A DNA stretch of 14,440 bases, taken from NCBI GenBank assembly GCA_900547825.1, contig URII01000057.1:1-14440 (forward strand). Direction: 5' to 3'. Shown one piece after another: positions 1 to 7,358 of this stretch. The notes under the pieces are model-generated. The model saw only the letters and a program-made list of their open reading frames with translations, did no database searches and was not told where the DNA came from. The stretch comes from an uncultured Porphyromonadaceae bacterium (lineage in GTDB: Bacteria > Bacteroidota > Bacteroidia > Bacteroidales > Muribaculaceae). The number at the start of each line of letters is the position of its first letter. The stretch's first letter is position 1. The position numbers and the translations under genes were made by a program.

Positions 1-924
1 GTCGGGCATGTCGTAAAGCTTGGTCTGCGCACCTGAATCAAGGTCGATGGCATACATAGCGGCTTGCGTATCGGTGATCAGAGCATAATAATAGCATCGT
101 GCCGACGGATCGATGGCTGCGGAAGTGTTGTATTGCGGCACGGGCACACCCATAGCTATTGCCGACACCGCACCTGTGGCTTTATCCACCTTGCCGAATG
201 TCCCGGCCACTGTGGTGGCATAAAGCTGCCCTTCACCGTCGAAAGCCATGGAAGTGAATCCCTCCTGGCCCAATGACGCAATATCTGTAAGTTTGTTTGT
301 CGTGACATTGAGTGTGGCAAATTTAAAGGCACCTCCAGCCTGACGGAAACTTCCGTAAACGGTCTCTGTAGTTCCGTCATATGCCAGTGACTGGGCGTCG
401 AATTCTGTCATCACCAGATTGTCGGCCGTTATGGTCCATGTGGCAGGATTATAAAGCGCACCCCATTGGAATTGCCCGAACATATTTTCTGTAAGATGTG
501 TAAGCCAGAACTGCTCTCCGGCCATCACTGCATTCTCCGCCTGCATTTCGGCCGAAGTGGCCACAGGCACAAACTCAGCCCCTGCACCTGCCGGAATACG
601 GTAGATACCCGCATGTTCATAATCAGTCCACGATGAAGCGAACGTCACAAGTCCGTAAACCGGACGGCGTCCCGGTGCATTGGCAGCCACAGGCTGACGC
701 GGCACCGAAAGGGTATTCTCTTTGACCTGTCTGCGTTTGGTGACAAACTGTGACATTGAATGAGCCGCACCCCTGACACTGCGCGTATGTCTCACTATCT
801 CCTTACGGTCAGGATCTATGTGCGAAATCCGCACTCCCGGCTGTTTGGCATAGGCGCTGCCAAATGCAGCAAGCAAAAGCGCCAGCGCGCCGATACGGTT
901 AATGGTTCTTTTTCTAAATTGCAT
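1..924 (-). CDS. Secreted beta-propeller-like protein, partial (3' end outside window)
   Basis: The frame is open from an ATG at 924 down to base 1, giving 308 residues with no stop, so the C-terminus lies beyond the left edge. The N-terminus is a clear signal peptide: basic MQFRKRTINR, then a hydrophobic stretch (GALALLLAAFG), then a small-residue cleavage area (SAYA/KQ). The mature part from about residue 90 has short repeated strand-rich units such as SLAYDGTTETVYGSF (near 190) and FTSMAFDGEGQLYATTV (near 235), each with a Y-A/G-T or F-G-x-V-D turn. This is typical of WD40/YVTN/PQQ-like propeller blades. A lipobox cysteine is absent. It follows the T9SS cargo gene on the same strand after 51 bases in which I find no TAnnTTTG element, so co-transcription is likely. 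A T9SS tail could exist in the missing C-terminus. Substrate and role are unknown. The secreted, propeller-like assignment is reasonable; anything more would be a guess. Confidence 0.8.
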   Translation of the reverse strand, partial: MQFRKRTINRIGALALLLAAFGSAYAKQPGVRISHIDPDRKEIVRHTRSVRGAAHSMSQFVTKRRQVKENTLSVPRQPVAANAPGRRPVYGLVTFASSWTDYEHAGIYRIPAGAGAEFVPVATSAEMQAENAVMAGEQFWLTHLTENMFGQFQWGALYNPATWTITADNLVMTEFDAQSLAYDGTTETVYGSFRQAGGAFKFATLNVTTNKLTDIASLGQEGFTSMAFDGEGQLYATTVAGTFGKVDKATGAVSAIAMGVPVPQYNTSAAIDPSARCYYYALITDTQAAMYAIDLDSGAQTKLYDMPD

Positions 925-975
925 TTTAATTGATTGGATAAATGGATATTACTTTATACTTATATAAATGTGATG

Positions 976-2631
976 TTATTTTATGATTTTCAAAGTGGAG
1001 GTATCTCGGCCGTCAGTCACTTTCACTATATACAGCCCCGGAGAAGTACCCAGCTCTATTCTTCCCGTCGAAACAGCCATACGCCCGGTTTTCAGCATGC
1101 GTCCTGACAGATCATACACCGCATATTCCACCCCTGGCGCATCCGTGGTATAGCTGATCACACCAACACCGGCCACCCGGCATTGCAACGCACCTTCTTT
1201 CCCAGGAGGTGTTATTCCTACGGTATTGTCAGCAGCCATGAAATCAAGGGCGCCGAACTTCATGAAAAAGGCAACATAGCTGCCTCTGTCGGCTGTAAAC
1301 GAGCCTACCGACCAATGCGTGTTGTCAACATCCGTGTCCCAAATAATATCATAAGCGGGAGCCTCGAACATAAAAGTGCCGTCAACATTCTTGGCAGCCG
1401 GATATGCTTCTATAAAAGCTCCGGCGGCAGGAAGGTCAGTAAACATTCCCCTGACAGTTACATCACCATGCACTTCAGGAGAGATAAGATAATAGTATTG
1501 ACGGTAAAGATCCGTATTTGCCGCCCAGTTCACATGATCCCATGCTATGCCGCCTGATCCTTCGAAATTATAGGATGAAAAACGGTAGGCCGCCGGGAAA
1601 TTTGCATAATTCGCAGTGAAGTCCACAAATTCACCACCTGCCGAGGTATATTCCTCGGCATAAGCTGTCCATCCCTGTGGCACGGCAACACTATAATCTG
1701 ACGCATCAAATGTCTCACGATAGGCTTCTGGCGCCGATACGGCAGAACCGGAAACCGCTATCTCAAACTGCCCTGCAGCCCCGAGATCCACCAGAATTTC
1801 ACTCTCGACATCGCCCGTGGCCACAGGCTCGAATGCAACCGTTATCTCCTGTCCGGTACCGGGAGCGAGATCCTCAATTACAGCAGGCGACACTGTAAAC
1901 TCACTCCCTTCAACGGCAGTTATAGAACCCGACACAGGTTCGGTACCCATATTACTTACGGTGAAATGAGCTTCTGCCCGTTCACCGGCAAACATAAACG
2001 GGAATTTTATATTGTCAGTCGATACTGTGGCGCTTTGTGATCCGGCATCCTCATACTCGAAAGTGCACTTCGGCAGGAATTGCGACAGCGTTACAGAACT
2101 ACGCGATGTAAGCCCGGTATTATACGCCATTTTCGTCCCGATGAAATTCACACGCGGAGCATTGCCTTTTGCGCTCACAATATCTACAAGAAGGTTACCT
2201 CCTGAATAAAGATAAGGCGATGTCAGTTCCACACACCAAACAAGCGGATCGTCACCCGTAGCTATAGCCAACGGACCGGATCCCACCTTAATCACAGGCA
2301 CCGACAAATACTGCGCCGACCCGAACCCCTCGCTTTCCGACCGTCCAAACGAAACGACGATATCCGGATTTGTCCAGTCCTTGCTGACTGAACTGATATA
2401 GAACGTCATTTTCGTAATGGATTTTCCAGTCATGTCCACAAGTTCTTCTTCCGGATAAATCAGCTGGAAATGCTGCGCGCGATCCATCCAGTAAGCAAAC
2501 ACCGGAAGTTCGTTGCTAACATCATTCCCGTCAGCTACAGTAAGAGAGGCTGAAGATGCCGAAATGGTGGAAAACGACACGGCGGTAAGAAATACGGCCT
2601 TAAGCAATCGGGTCAGATACAATTTTGTCAT
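976..2631 (-). CDS. Secreted multidomain protein with T9SS C-terminal sorting domain (choice-of-anchor type)
   Basis: I place the start at the ATG at 2631 (551 residues). A longer frame from 2688 would begin upstream of the promoter's -7 element, and its extra residues would mask the signal peptide (MTKLYLTRLLKAVFLTAVSF..., cleavage near ASSA). Visible parts: a beta-rich N-terminal region (about 30-195); an Ig-like choice-of-anchor D / ASPM-SPD2-Hydin-like domain (about 200-297, with HFTVSNMGTEPVSG and FTVSPAVIEDLAPG); a choice-of-anchor J / cleaved-adhesin-like domain starting near 303 (ETFDAS...VPQGW, later YYLISPEV); and a C-terminal type A T9SS sorting domain (about 482-551) with YDLSGRMLKTGR, a GLYIVKV strand and final TLKIIK. 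By family knowledge such proteins are exported by Sec, moved across the outer membrane by T9SS and attached to the surface or released. No catalytic residues are recognised. It could be an adhesin or a structural surface protein. Confidence 0.87.
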   Translation of the reverse strand: MTKLYLTRLLKAVFLTAVSFSTISASSASLTVADGNDVSNELPVFAYWMDRAQHFQLIYPEEELVDMTGKSITKMTFYISSVSKDWTNPDIVVSFGRSESEGFGSAQYLSVPVIKVGSGPLAIATGDDPLVWCVELTSPYLYSGGNLLVDIVSAKGNAPRVNFIGTKMAYNTGLTSRSSVTLSQFLPKCTFEYEDAGSQSATVSTDNIKFPFMFAGERAEAHFTVSNMGTEPVSGSITAVEGSEFTVSPAVIEDLAPGTGQEITVAFEPVATGDVESEILVDLGAAGQFEIAVSGSAVSAPEAYRETFDASDYSVAVPQGWTAYAEEYTSAGGEFVDFTANYANFPAAYRFSSYNFEGSGGIAWDHVNWAANTDLYRQYYYLISPEVHGDVTVRGMFTDLPAAGAFIEAYPAAKNVDGTFMFEAPAYDIIWDTDVDNTHWSVGSFTADRGSYVAFFMKFGALDFMAADNTVGITPPGKEGALQCRVAGVGVISYTTDAPGVEYAVYDLSGRMLKTGRMAVSTGRIELGTSPGLYIVKVTDGRDTSTLKIIK

Positions 2632-2658
2632 AATTATTGAAATTATTATCGTGCTTGG

Positions 2659-2689
2659 CAAAGATAAGTTTTTTCTGACTTCCGACAAA
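2659..2689 (-). promoter_or_regulatory. Bacteroidetes-type promoter for the T9SS cargo gene
   Basis: On the minus strand, TTTG (2689-2686) is followed by 19 bases and then TATCTTTG (2666-2659). This matches the Bacteroidetes sigma-ABfr consensus of TTTG, a spacer of about 19-20, and TAnnTTTG. The predicted transcript start is near 2652, leaving a leader of about 20 bases before the ATG at 2631. This placement rules out the longer in-frame start at 2688. Confidence 0.75.
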
Positions 2690-2716
2690 ACGGCACGATG
2701 TTTTTTAGTATATTTG
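2686..2716 (+). promoter_or_regulatory. Probable promoter for the TPR gene (good -7, poor -33)
   Basis: TATATTTG at 2709-2716 fits the Bacteroidetes -7 consensus TAnnTTTG, about 28 bases before the ATG at 2744. The -33 position (around 2686-2689) reads CAAA rather than TTTG, because those same four bases are the -33 box of the divergent promoter read on the other strand. The two promoters therefore share their upstream DNA. The plus-strand promoter is probably weaker or helped by a factor; that is inference. Confidence 0.55.
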
Positions 2717-2743
2717 CATACCCAACTACGACATACACTTCAT

Positions 2744-4954
2744 ATGAACCGAGAATCCCTCCGAAACATAAACGATACCATACGCCGGAATATATCCGCC
2801 CGCCGTATCACCTCCGCAATAAACAATCTCCATGCCATGGCCGGCATAGTGAACGCTCCGTGGGAAATCCGCGGCGAGATATCCCGGCTACAGGAAGCCT
2901 ACGAATATCTTGCCAAATATGCTTTGGACGGAACCTGTGACCCTCACCGTTCGGAGGTCTACGACAATATCACAAGCGGAATAACCGACTGTGCGGCCCG
3001 TATTGTCCGTGAGGCGTCAGTGGCCGAATCGCCTGCCTTATATTACAGCACCATACGGTATGAAAGACTAAACCCCGGCAGCACAATAGCCTCATTGGCA
3101 GCACAATATTCCACTGCACTTGACGCTTCAAGACTTGCTGCATTCGGAGCCGGATCAGCTACTGCCCCCGAAGATGTCGACCGCATGGAACGGCAGATTT
3201 TCACACGCATATGGATCACCCACCCACTTGGCAACGAGGACATAGAAGCCATACGCTCGCTGCTATGGTCAGTAAATACGCCCCTGCCGTTCAAAATGCT
3301 TATCATATCAGCCCTGTTTGCAGGCATACTTGAGTTTTACGATGAAAACCGGCTGCTTATAATGGCCGACACCTATGCGGCTGTAGGCGAAGGATTCTCC
3401 GTTCATCTCAGCATGAGAGCTCTTACCGCTCTAATAATCTCATTGTGGGTATGGCGTACACGGCCACAGTCAGCCAAAATGCGCACACGCATGGAAACCC
3501 TGGCCGAAGAACCGTCATGGAAAAAAGATGTCACAACCATAGCATTGCAGCTGATCCGGACACGCGACACCGAGACCATACGCCGCACAATGACCGACGA
3601 GATAATACCGTCAATGCTTAAAATGCGCCCTGATATTCAGAAAAAGATGCGCGACAGCAACATGTCGGCCGAGGACATGATAGACCCCGAAACCGGCGAC
3701 ATGAACCCTGAATGGGAAGAAATGCTCGACAAAAGCGGTATATCCGACAAACTGAAACGGCTTTCAGAATTACAGGAAAGCGGCGGAGACGTGATGATGG
3801 CCACATTCGCCAACCTCAAAAACTTCCCGTTTTTCAACGATATGCCCTCATGGTTCATGGTATTCGACGAATCGAACCCGGCAGTGGCTAAAGTCATGTC
3901 AGGAGCTGGAGGCGCCTCCCTCGCCCGGTTGCTCGCAGCAAGCCGTTTTGTATGCGACAGTGATAAATTCTCCATGCTCCTGTCCCTCGCAACCGTGCCT
4001 GAAGAAAAGCGTCGTATGATGCTTGGTGCCATAGAGCAACAGAACATAAACATGGATGAAATAGCCTCCACACTGATCGATACCGACCACAACAACCGTG
4101 AACTCGCCGTGACCCATTATGTTCAGGATCTCTACCGGTTTTTCAAGCTGTTCCGCCGCAAAGGCGACTTCCGCGATCCGTTCGGCACCAACATAAATCC
4201 TGCCGATATTGATTTGCCTGGCAATGTGTTCAATGACGAGGACACAATAAGGCTGCTCGCCGAATTTTATTTCAGCCACCGCCATTATGAGGACGCGCTT
4301 CCGTTATTCGAACGCTTGCGGCTTCTCGGCGCGCCCGATCCCTCCGTACTCCAGAAAATGGGCTATTGCCATCAGGCAGCGGGCCGCACAGCCGAAGCCC
4401 TTGAAATGTATCAGCAGGCCGAGCTTCTCGACTCCACAACTCCATGGCTGCTCCGGCGCCTTGCCGCATGTCACCGCAAACTCGGCGACAACTCCCGCGC
4501 GTTGCATTACTACTCCCGCCTTGCCGAAATGCAGCCCGACGACACCGGCATAGCATTGCGCATGGCCGACATACTCACTGACACAGGCGATTATGGAAAA
4601 GCCCTGAAACTATATTTCAAGGTCGACTATCTCACTGACGGAAAATCTGCCAAAGCCACACGGGCAATTGCATGGGCTTCGATGCTCGACGGCAATTATG
4701 ATCAGGCTGCATCGTATTTCGGACGTCTCTCAGCCGACGAAATTACCCATACCGACCTTCTAAACATGGGCCATCTGGCCATGATGAGATCCCAGTTCCA
4801 CAATGCCGTAAGCCACTATACCCGGTCCATTGAATCAAATCCCGAAGGCAAAGGCGCTTTTGCCCGTGAATTCCAAGCCGACTTGCGTTATCTGCGCAGA
4901 GCCGGAGTCGACGACATGATCACCGGCATAGTCCTCGACAAAGTACTCGGATAG
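2744..4954 (+). CDS. TPR-repeat protein with unrecognised N-terminal domain
   Basis: I choose the ATG at 2744 (736 residues). The open frame continues upstream to an ATG at 2513, but that would overlap the divergent gene and its promoter and lie upstream of the -7 element at 2709. There is no signal peptide, so the protein is probably cytoplasmic. Residues about 1-495 are mostly helical in appearance and I do not recognise a family. They include two moderately hydrophobic stretches near 185-200 (FKMLIISALFAGILEF) and 226-237 (LTALIISLWVW), which could be buried helices or short membrane contacts, and a Met- and charge-rich part near 290-350. From about 498 to the end there are roughly five to six TPR-like helical pairs, for example DALPLFERL, GYCHQAAGRTAEALEMYQQA, AACHRKLGDNSRALHYYSRL and GNYDQAASYFGRL. 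TPRs normally bind partner proteins. The partner is unknown, and the downstream greA has its own promoter, so the neighbours say little. Confidence 0.85.
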   Translation: MNRESLRNINDTIRRNISARRITSAINNLHAMAGIVNAPWEIRGEISRLQEAYEYLAKYALDGTCDPHRSEVYDNITSGITDCAARIVREASVAESPALYYSTIRYERLNPGSTIASLAAQYSTALDASRLAAFGAGSATAPEDVDRMERQIFTRIWITHPLGNEDIEAIRSLLWSVNTPLPFKMLIISALFAGILEFYDENRLLIMADTYAAVGEGFSVHLSMRALTALIISLWVWRTRPQSAKMRTRMETLAEEPSWKKDVTTIALQLIRTRDTETIRRTMTDEIIPSMLKMRPDIQKKMRDSNMSAEDMIDPETGDMNPEWEEMLDKSGISDKLKRLSELQESGGDVMMATFANLKNFPFFNDMPSWFMVFDESNPAVAKVMSGAGGASLARLLAASRFVCDSDKFSMLLSLATVPEEKRRMMLGAIEQQNINMDEIASTLIDTDHNNRELAVTHYVQDLYRFFKLFRRKGDFRDPFGTNINPADIDLPGNVFNDEDTIRLLAEFYFSHRHYEDALPLFERLRLLGAPDPSVLQKMGYCHQAAGRTAEALEMYQQAELLDSTTPWLLRRLAACHRKLGDNSRALHYYSRLAEMQPDDTGIALRMADILTDTGDYGKALKLYFKVDYLTDGKSAKATRAIAWASMLDGNYDQAASYFGRLSADEITHTDLLNMGHLAMMRSQFHNAVSHYTRSIESNPEGKGAFAREFQADLRYLRRAGVDDMITGIVLDKVLG

Positions 4955-4979
4955 CTTTACCGGCCACAACAAGACTGTT

Positions 4980-5008
4980 CCGCTAAAATTTATGCGGGAT
5001 TTTCTTTG
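4980..5008 (+). terminator. Possible intrinsic terminator after the TPR gene
   Basis: CCGC at 4980-4983 pairs with GCGG at 4994-4997. The pairing extends through TAA/TTA with one bulged T, and the stem is followed by a T-rich run (GATTTTCTTTGTTT). It starts 25 bases after the TPR stop codon. The GC stem is only four pairs long, so strength is uncertain, and its tail overlaps the -33 box of the greA promoter. Confidence 0.4.
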
Positions 5009-5036
5009 TTTATATCGGGAAAAGGGACTACCTTTG
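5005..5036 (+). promoter_or_regulatory. Bacteroidetes-type promoter of the greA operon
   Basis: TTTG at 5005-5008, a 20-base spacer and TACCTTTG at 5029-5036 together match both boxes of the Bacteroidetes housekeeping promoter. The predicted start is near 5043, which gives greA a leader of roughly 108 bases. That leader contains the hairpin listed next. Confidence 0.75.
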
Positions 5037-5066
5037 TGGCATAAATCATAAGTTAATCCCAAGGGG

Positions 5067-5102
5067 TCTCAAAGCGTTGCCGCGTTGAGATTCTTATTTT
5101 TT
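5067..5102 (+). terminator. Terminator-like hairpin inside the greA leader (possible attenuator)
   Basis: TCTCAA (5067-5072) pairs with TTGAGA (5085-5090), and GCG (5074-5076) pairs with CGC (5081-5083). There is one A-G mismatch between the two helices and a TTGC tetraloop. The stem is followed directly by TTCTTATTTTTT (5091-5102), as in an intrinsic terminator. It lies about 25 bases after the predicted greA transcript start and 48 bases before the greA ATG. It could stop part of the greA transcripts and release a short leader RNA. Alternatively it is a second terminator for read-through from the TPR gene. Confidence 0.6.
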
Positions 5103-5150
5103 CGTTATTATCCCGAATATTAACCCCATAAACAGATATACCACAACACC

Positions 5151-5621
5151 ATGGCAATCACCTTTATGACCAAAGAAGGCTATAAGAAGAAAATGGAAGA
5201 AATAGCCTATCTCGAATCAGTTCGTCGCCCGGAAATATCCCGTGCCATAGCCGAAGCCCGCGACAAGGGGGATCTCTCCGAAAACTCCGAGTATGACGCA
5301 GCCAAAGAGGCCCAAGGCATGCTCGAAATGAAAATTGCACAGCTAAAAGATCTCGTGGCAAATGCCCGGATCATAGATGAAAGCACGCTCAACAATGAGG
5401 AAGTGCAGATACTCAACACTGTAAAAATCAAAAACGTGGCCAACGGAATGGCTATGGAATATACCATCGTGGCCGACTCCGAAGCCAACCTCAAGGAAAA
5501 GAAAATAGGCTCAAGCACCCCTATAGCACAAGGCCTTCTCGGCCACAAATTAGGCGAGGTGGTTGAAATAAAAGTTCCCGCCGGTTTGATGAAATTCGAA
5601 ATCGTTGAAATAAAATTCTGA
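5151..5621 (+). CDS. greA: Transcription elongation factor GreA
   Basis: GreA binds in the RNA polymerase secondary channel and stimulates cleavage of backtracked RNA so that elongation can resume. The 156 residues match the usual GreA length. The N-terminal antiparallel coiled coil (about 1-75) carries the tip signature DKGDLSENSEYDAAKEAQG, with the acidic residues D41 and E44 at the canonical positions. The C-terminal FKBP-like domain (about 80-156) contains SPIAQ-like STPIAQGLLGHKLGE and ends in a typical strand (KFEIVEIKF). The ATG at 5151 begins MAITFMTKEGYKKK, a normal GreA start. It is the first gene of a run with the HIT gene, which starts two bases after its stop. A consensus promoter and a terminator-like hairpin precede it, suggesting leader-level control. 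Identification is firm. Confidence 0.97.
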   Translation: MAITFMTKEGYKKKMEEIAYLESVRRPEISRAIAEARDKGDLSENSEYDAAKEAQGMLEMKIAQLKDLVANARIIDESTLNNEEVQILNTVKIKNVANGMAMEYTIVADSEANLKEKKIGSSTPIAQGLLGHKLGEVVEIKVPAGLMKFEIVEIKF

Positions 5622-5623
5622 TT

Positions 5624-6031
5624 ATGGCCTCCATATTTTCAAAAATAATAGCTGGCGAAATTCCCTGCTATAAAGTGGCCGAGAACGACCGCTATTTTGC
5701 ATTTCTCGACATCAATCCTGTATCGGAAGGACATGTGCTTGTAGTGCCCAAACATGAGGTAAGCTATATCTTCGACCTTGATGACGAAGAACTTGCCGGA
5801 TTGCATCTGTTTGCAAAACGTGTAGCCAAAGGTCTTGAGAAAGCGGTGCCGTGCAAGCGCATCGGCATGGCCGTTATAGGTCTTGAGGTGCCACATGCAC
5901 ACATCCACCTCGTGCCCATCTCCAAGGAAAGCGACATATATTTCAGCAAAGGCAAAATGACATTGCCGCCCGAAAGGATGCAGCAGCTTGCCGAGGAGAT
6001 TTCTGCTGCCATCAGCAGTATCCCCGAATAA
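5624..6031 (+). CDS. HIT-family (HINT-like) nucleotide hydrolase
   Basis: This 135-residue protein is a full-length histidine triad protein. It starts with ASIFSKIIAGEIPCYKVAE, typical of the Hint branch, has the FLDINP segment near 27-32, and carries the triad HAHIHL at 91-96 (H91, H93, H95) within VPHAHIHLVP. By family knowledge H95 corresponds to the catalytic histidine of the H-x-H-x-H-x-x motif, and Hint enzymes hydrolyse purine nucleoside phosphoramidates such as AMP-lysine or AMP-NH2. The physiological substrate is often unclear. It has no signal peptide and should be cytosolic. The ATG lies two bases after the greA stop, so translation is probably coupled. A greA-HIT pairing is, to my knowledge, common in Bacteroidales, but I cannot check this here. 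Confidence 0.95.
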   Translation: MASIFSKIIAGEIPCYKVAENDRYFAFLDINPVSEGHVLVVPKHEVSYIFDLDDEELAGLHLFAKRVAKGLEKAVPCKRIGMAVIGLEVPHAHIHLVPISKESDIYFSKGKMTLPPERMQQLAEEISAAISSIPE

Positions 6032-6062
6032 CCAACCTTTAGCGGCATATGCCATTCCGGTT

Positions 6063-7358
6063 GTGAAGGTTAATATCAGAATATTCGCTGCCGTGACACT
6101 TATGGCAGCCTCTTTGTCGGCCATACCCAAACCTCCGGCCGGCAAATCGGCTTCGTCCATAAAAAAGGAAAAACAGGCCACGGCACGCGATATAAAAAAA
6201 ACCACCGCCCGGATAAAAGAAAACGATCAGTCCACCGCCCGGCAGCTCAACAGGCTCGAGGAACTCAGGCGCGACATCGACATGCGCCGCACATCAATAG
6301 CACGGTCACAGGCAAGCGTCGACTCCCTCAATGCGTCAATGGCTTCCTTACGCGACTCCATAACCGCTGCGGAAGCGGATGTGGAACACCTGCGCAAAGC
6401 CTACAAACGGATCATGCAGAAACTGCAGGGGCGTCAATCGGCTATAAACCGCCTGACGTTCATCTTTGCATCCGGATCTTTCTCCGAAGCCGTGGCACGT
6501 GTGCGTTACCTGCGCCAGTTCAACAAATGGCGTGGACGCCGCACTGAGGAACTGCGCAACAAGACGGCAGTACTTAACCAACGGCGCCAACATCTGGAAG
6601 CTCTGATAGGTGAGCGCAGCACACATCTCGCAGCCCTTACCGCGGCCAATGCGCGGGTGGAAAAAGACCGTAAGGAAACAGCATCCATAGTTTCCTCCCT
6701 TAAAAGCGAAGGCAACAGGTTACGCGCCCATCTTGCAAAACAGAAAGAACGCCTTGCCGCGCTTGACCGTGAACTTGACCGCCTGATAGCCGAAGAGCAG
6801 AAACGCCGTGACGCAGAAAAGAAACGTCAGGAGGAAAAACGCAGGCAACAGGAGAACAAACGGCGCCAGCAACAAACGCCCGGCAAGACACCGTCAGCCG
6901 TTCCCGCCAAGCCTGACATAGCCTCGACGGTGCCCTCGGATTCACCGTTTGCACGCATGAAAGGTCATCTGCCCTTCCCGCTCGACGGCAAATGCCGGAT
7001 TATAAGCCGGTTCGGGCGACACCCACATCCTGATGTGCCGGGCATTGAAACCGACAATTCGGGCATTGATGTGGAAGTTATCTCAGGAGGAAATGCCAAG
7101 GCCATTTATGATGGAGAAGTATCGGCGGTGTTCCGCCAGCCCGGATATAACCATATAGTGATGGTGCGTCATGGCGAGTATATAGCCATATATGCCGGTC
7201 TCTCCAATCTCACGGTAAAAAAAGGCGACAAACTGAAAACAGGCCAGAAATTAGGCACAGTTGACCGCGACCCCGAACGCGACAATCGCCTTATTCTCCA
7301 TTTTGAGCTACGCCACGAACGGACAAAACTCAATCCATTGGCATGGGTGAGACAATGA
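6063..7358 (+). CDS. EnvC-like murein hydrolase activator with degenerate LytM (M23) domain
   Basis: I choose the GTG at 6063 (431 residues). It gives a proper signal peptide (MKVNIRIFAAVTLMAASLSA) and leaves 31 bases after the HIT gene. The in-frame ATG at 5988 would overlap HIT and bury that signal. After export there is a long heptad-rich coiled coil (about 30-250), a Lys/Arg/Gln/Glu-rich stretch and a Pro/Ala linker (about 250-295), then a C-terminal LytM/M23 fold (about 305-431). Active M23 enzymes need H-x-x-x-D and H-x-H for zinc. Here the first is N332-SGI-D336 and the second is I411-L-H413, so two of the zinc ligands are lost. That is the pattern of EnvC/NlpD-type proteins, which switch on N-acetylmuramoyl-L-alanine amidases during cell separation. 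It is therefore predicted to be a periplasmic, non-catalytic regulator. Its cognate amidase is not in this window. Confidence 0.88.
   Translation: MKVNIRIFAAVTLMAASLSAIPKPPAGKSASSIKKEKQATARDIKKTTARIKENDQSTARQLNRLEELRRDIDMRRTSIARSQASVDSLNASMASLRDSITAAEADVEHLRKAYKRIMQKLQGRQSAINRLTFIFASGSFSEAVARVRYLRQFNKWRGRRTEELRNKTAVLNQRRQHLEALIGERSTHLAALTAANARVEKDRKETASIVSSLKSEGNRLRAHLAKQKERLAALDRELDRLIAEEQKRRDAEKKRQEEKRRQQENKRRQQQTPGKTPSAVPAKPDIASTVPSDSPFARMKGHLPFPLDGKCRIISRFGRHPHPDVPGIETDNSGIDVEVISGGNAKAIYDGEVSAVFRQPGYNHIVMVRHGEYIAIYAGLSNLTVKKGDKLKTGQKLGTVDRDPERDNRLILHFELRHERTKLNPLAWVRQ

Noticed and set aside
925..975. AT-rich gap between the two secreted-protein genes, considered as a promoter
   Set aside because: No TAnnTTTG with a TTTG at the right distance is found on the minus strand. 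AT-richness alone is not enough.
2513..2743. N-terminal 77-codon extension of the TPR gene
   Set aside because: It would overlap the divergent secreted-protein gene and start upstream of the -7 element at 2709. Its translation (runs of I/V then K/F) looks like translated non-coding DNA.
6044..6053. Palindrome GGCATATGCC between the HIT and EnvC-like genes, considered as a terminator or processing site
   Set aside because: It has no loop-permitting stem of useful length and no T-rich tail; chance is sufficient.
5639..6205. 188-codon minus-strand frame opposite the HIT gene and the start of the EnvC-like gene
   Set aside because: It overlaps two supported genes, has no promoter match and no family resemblance.
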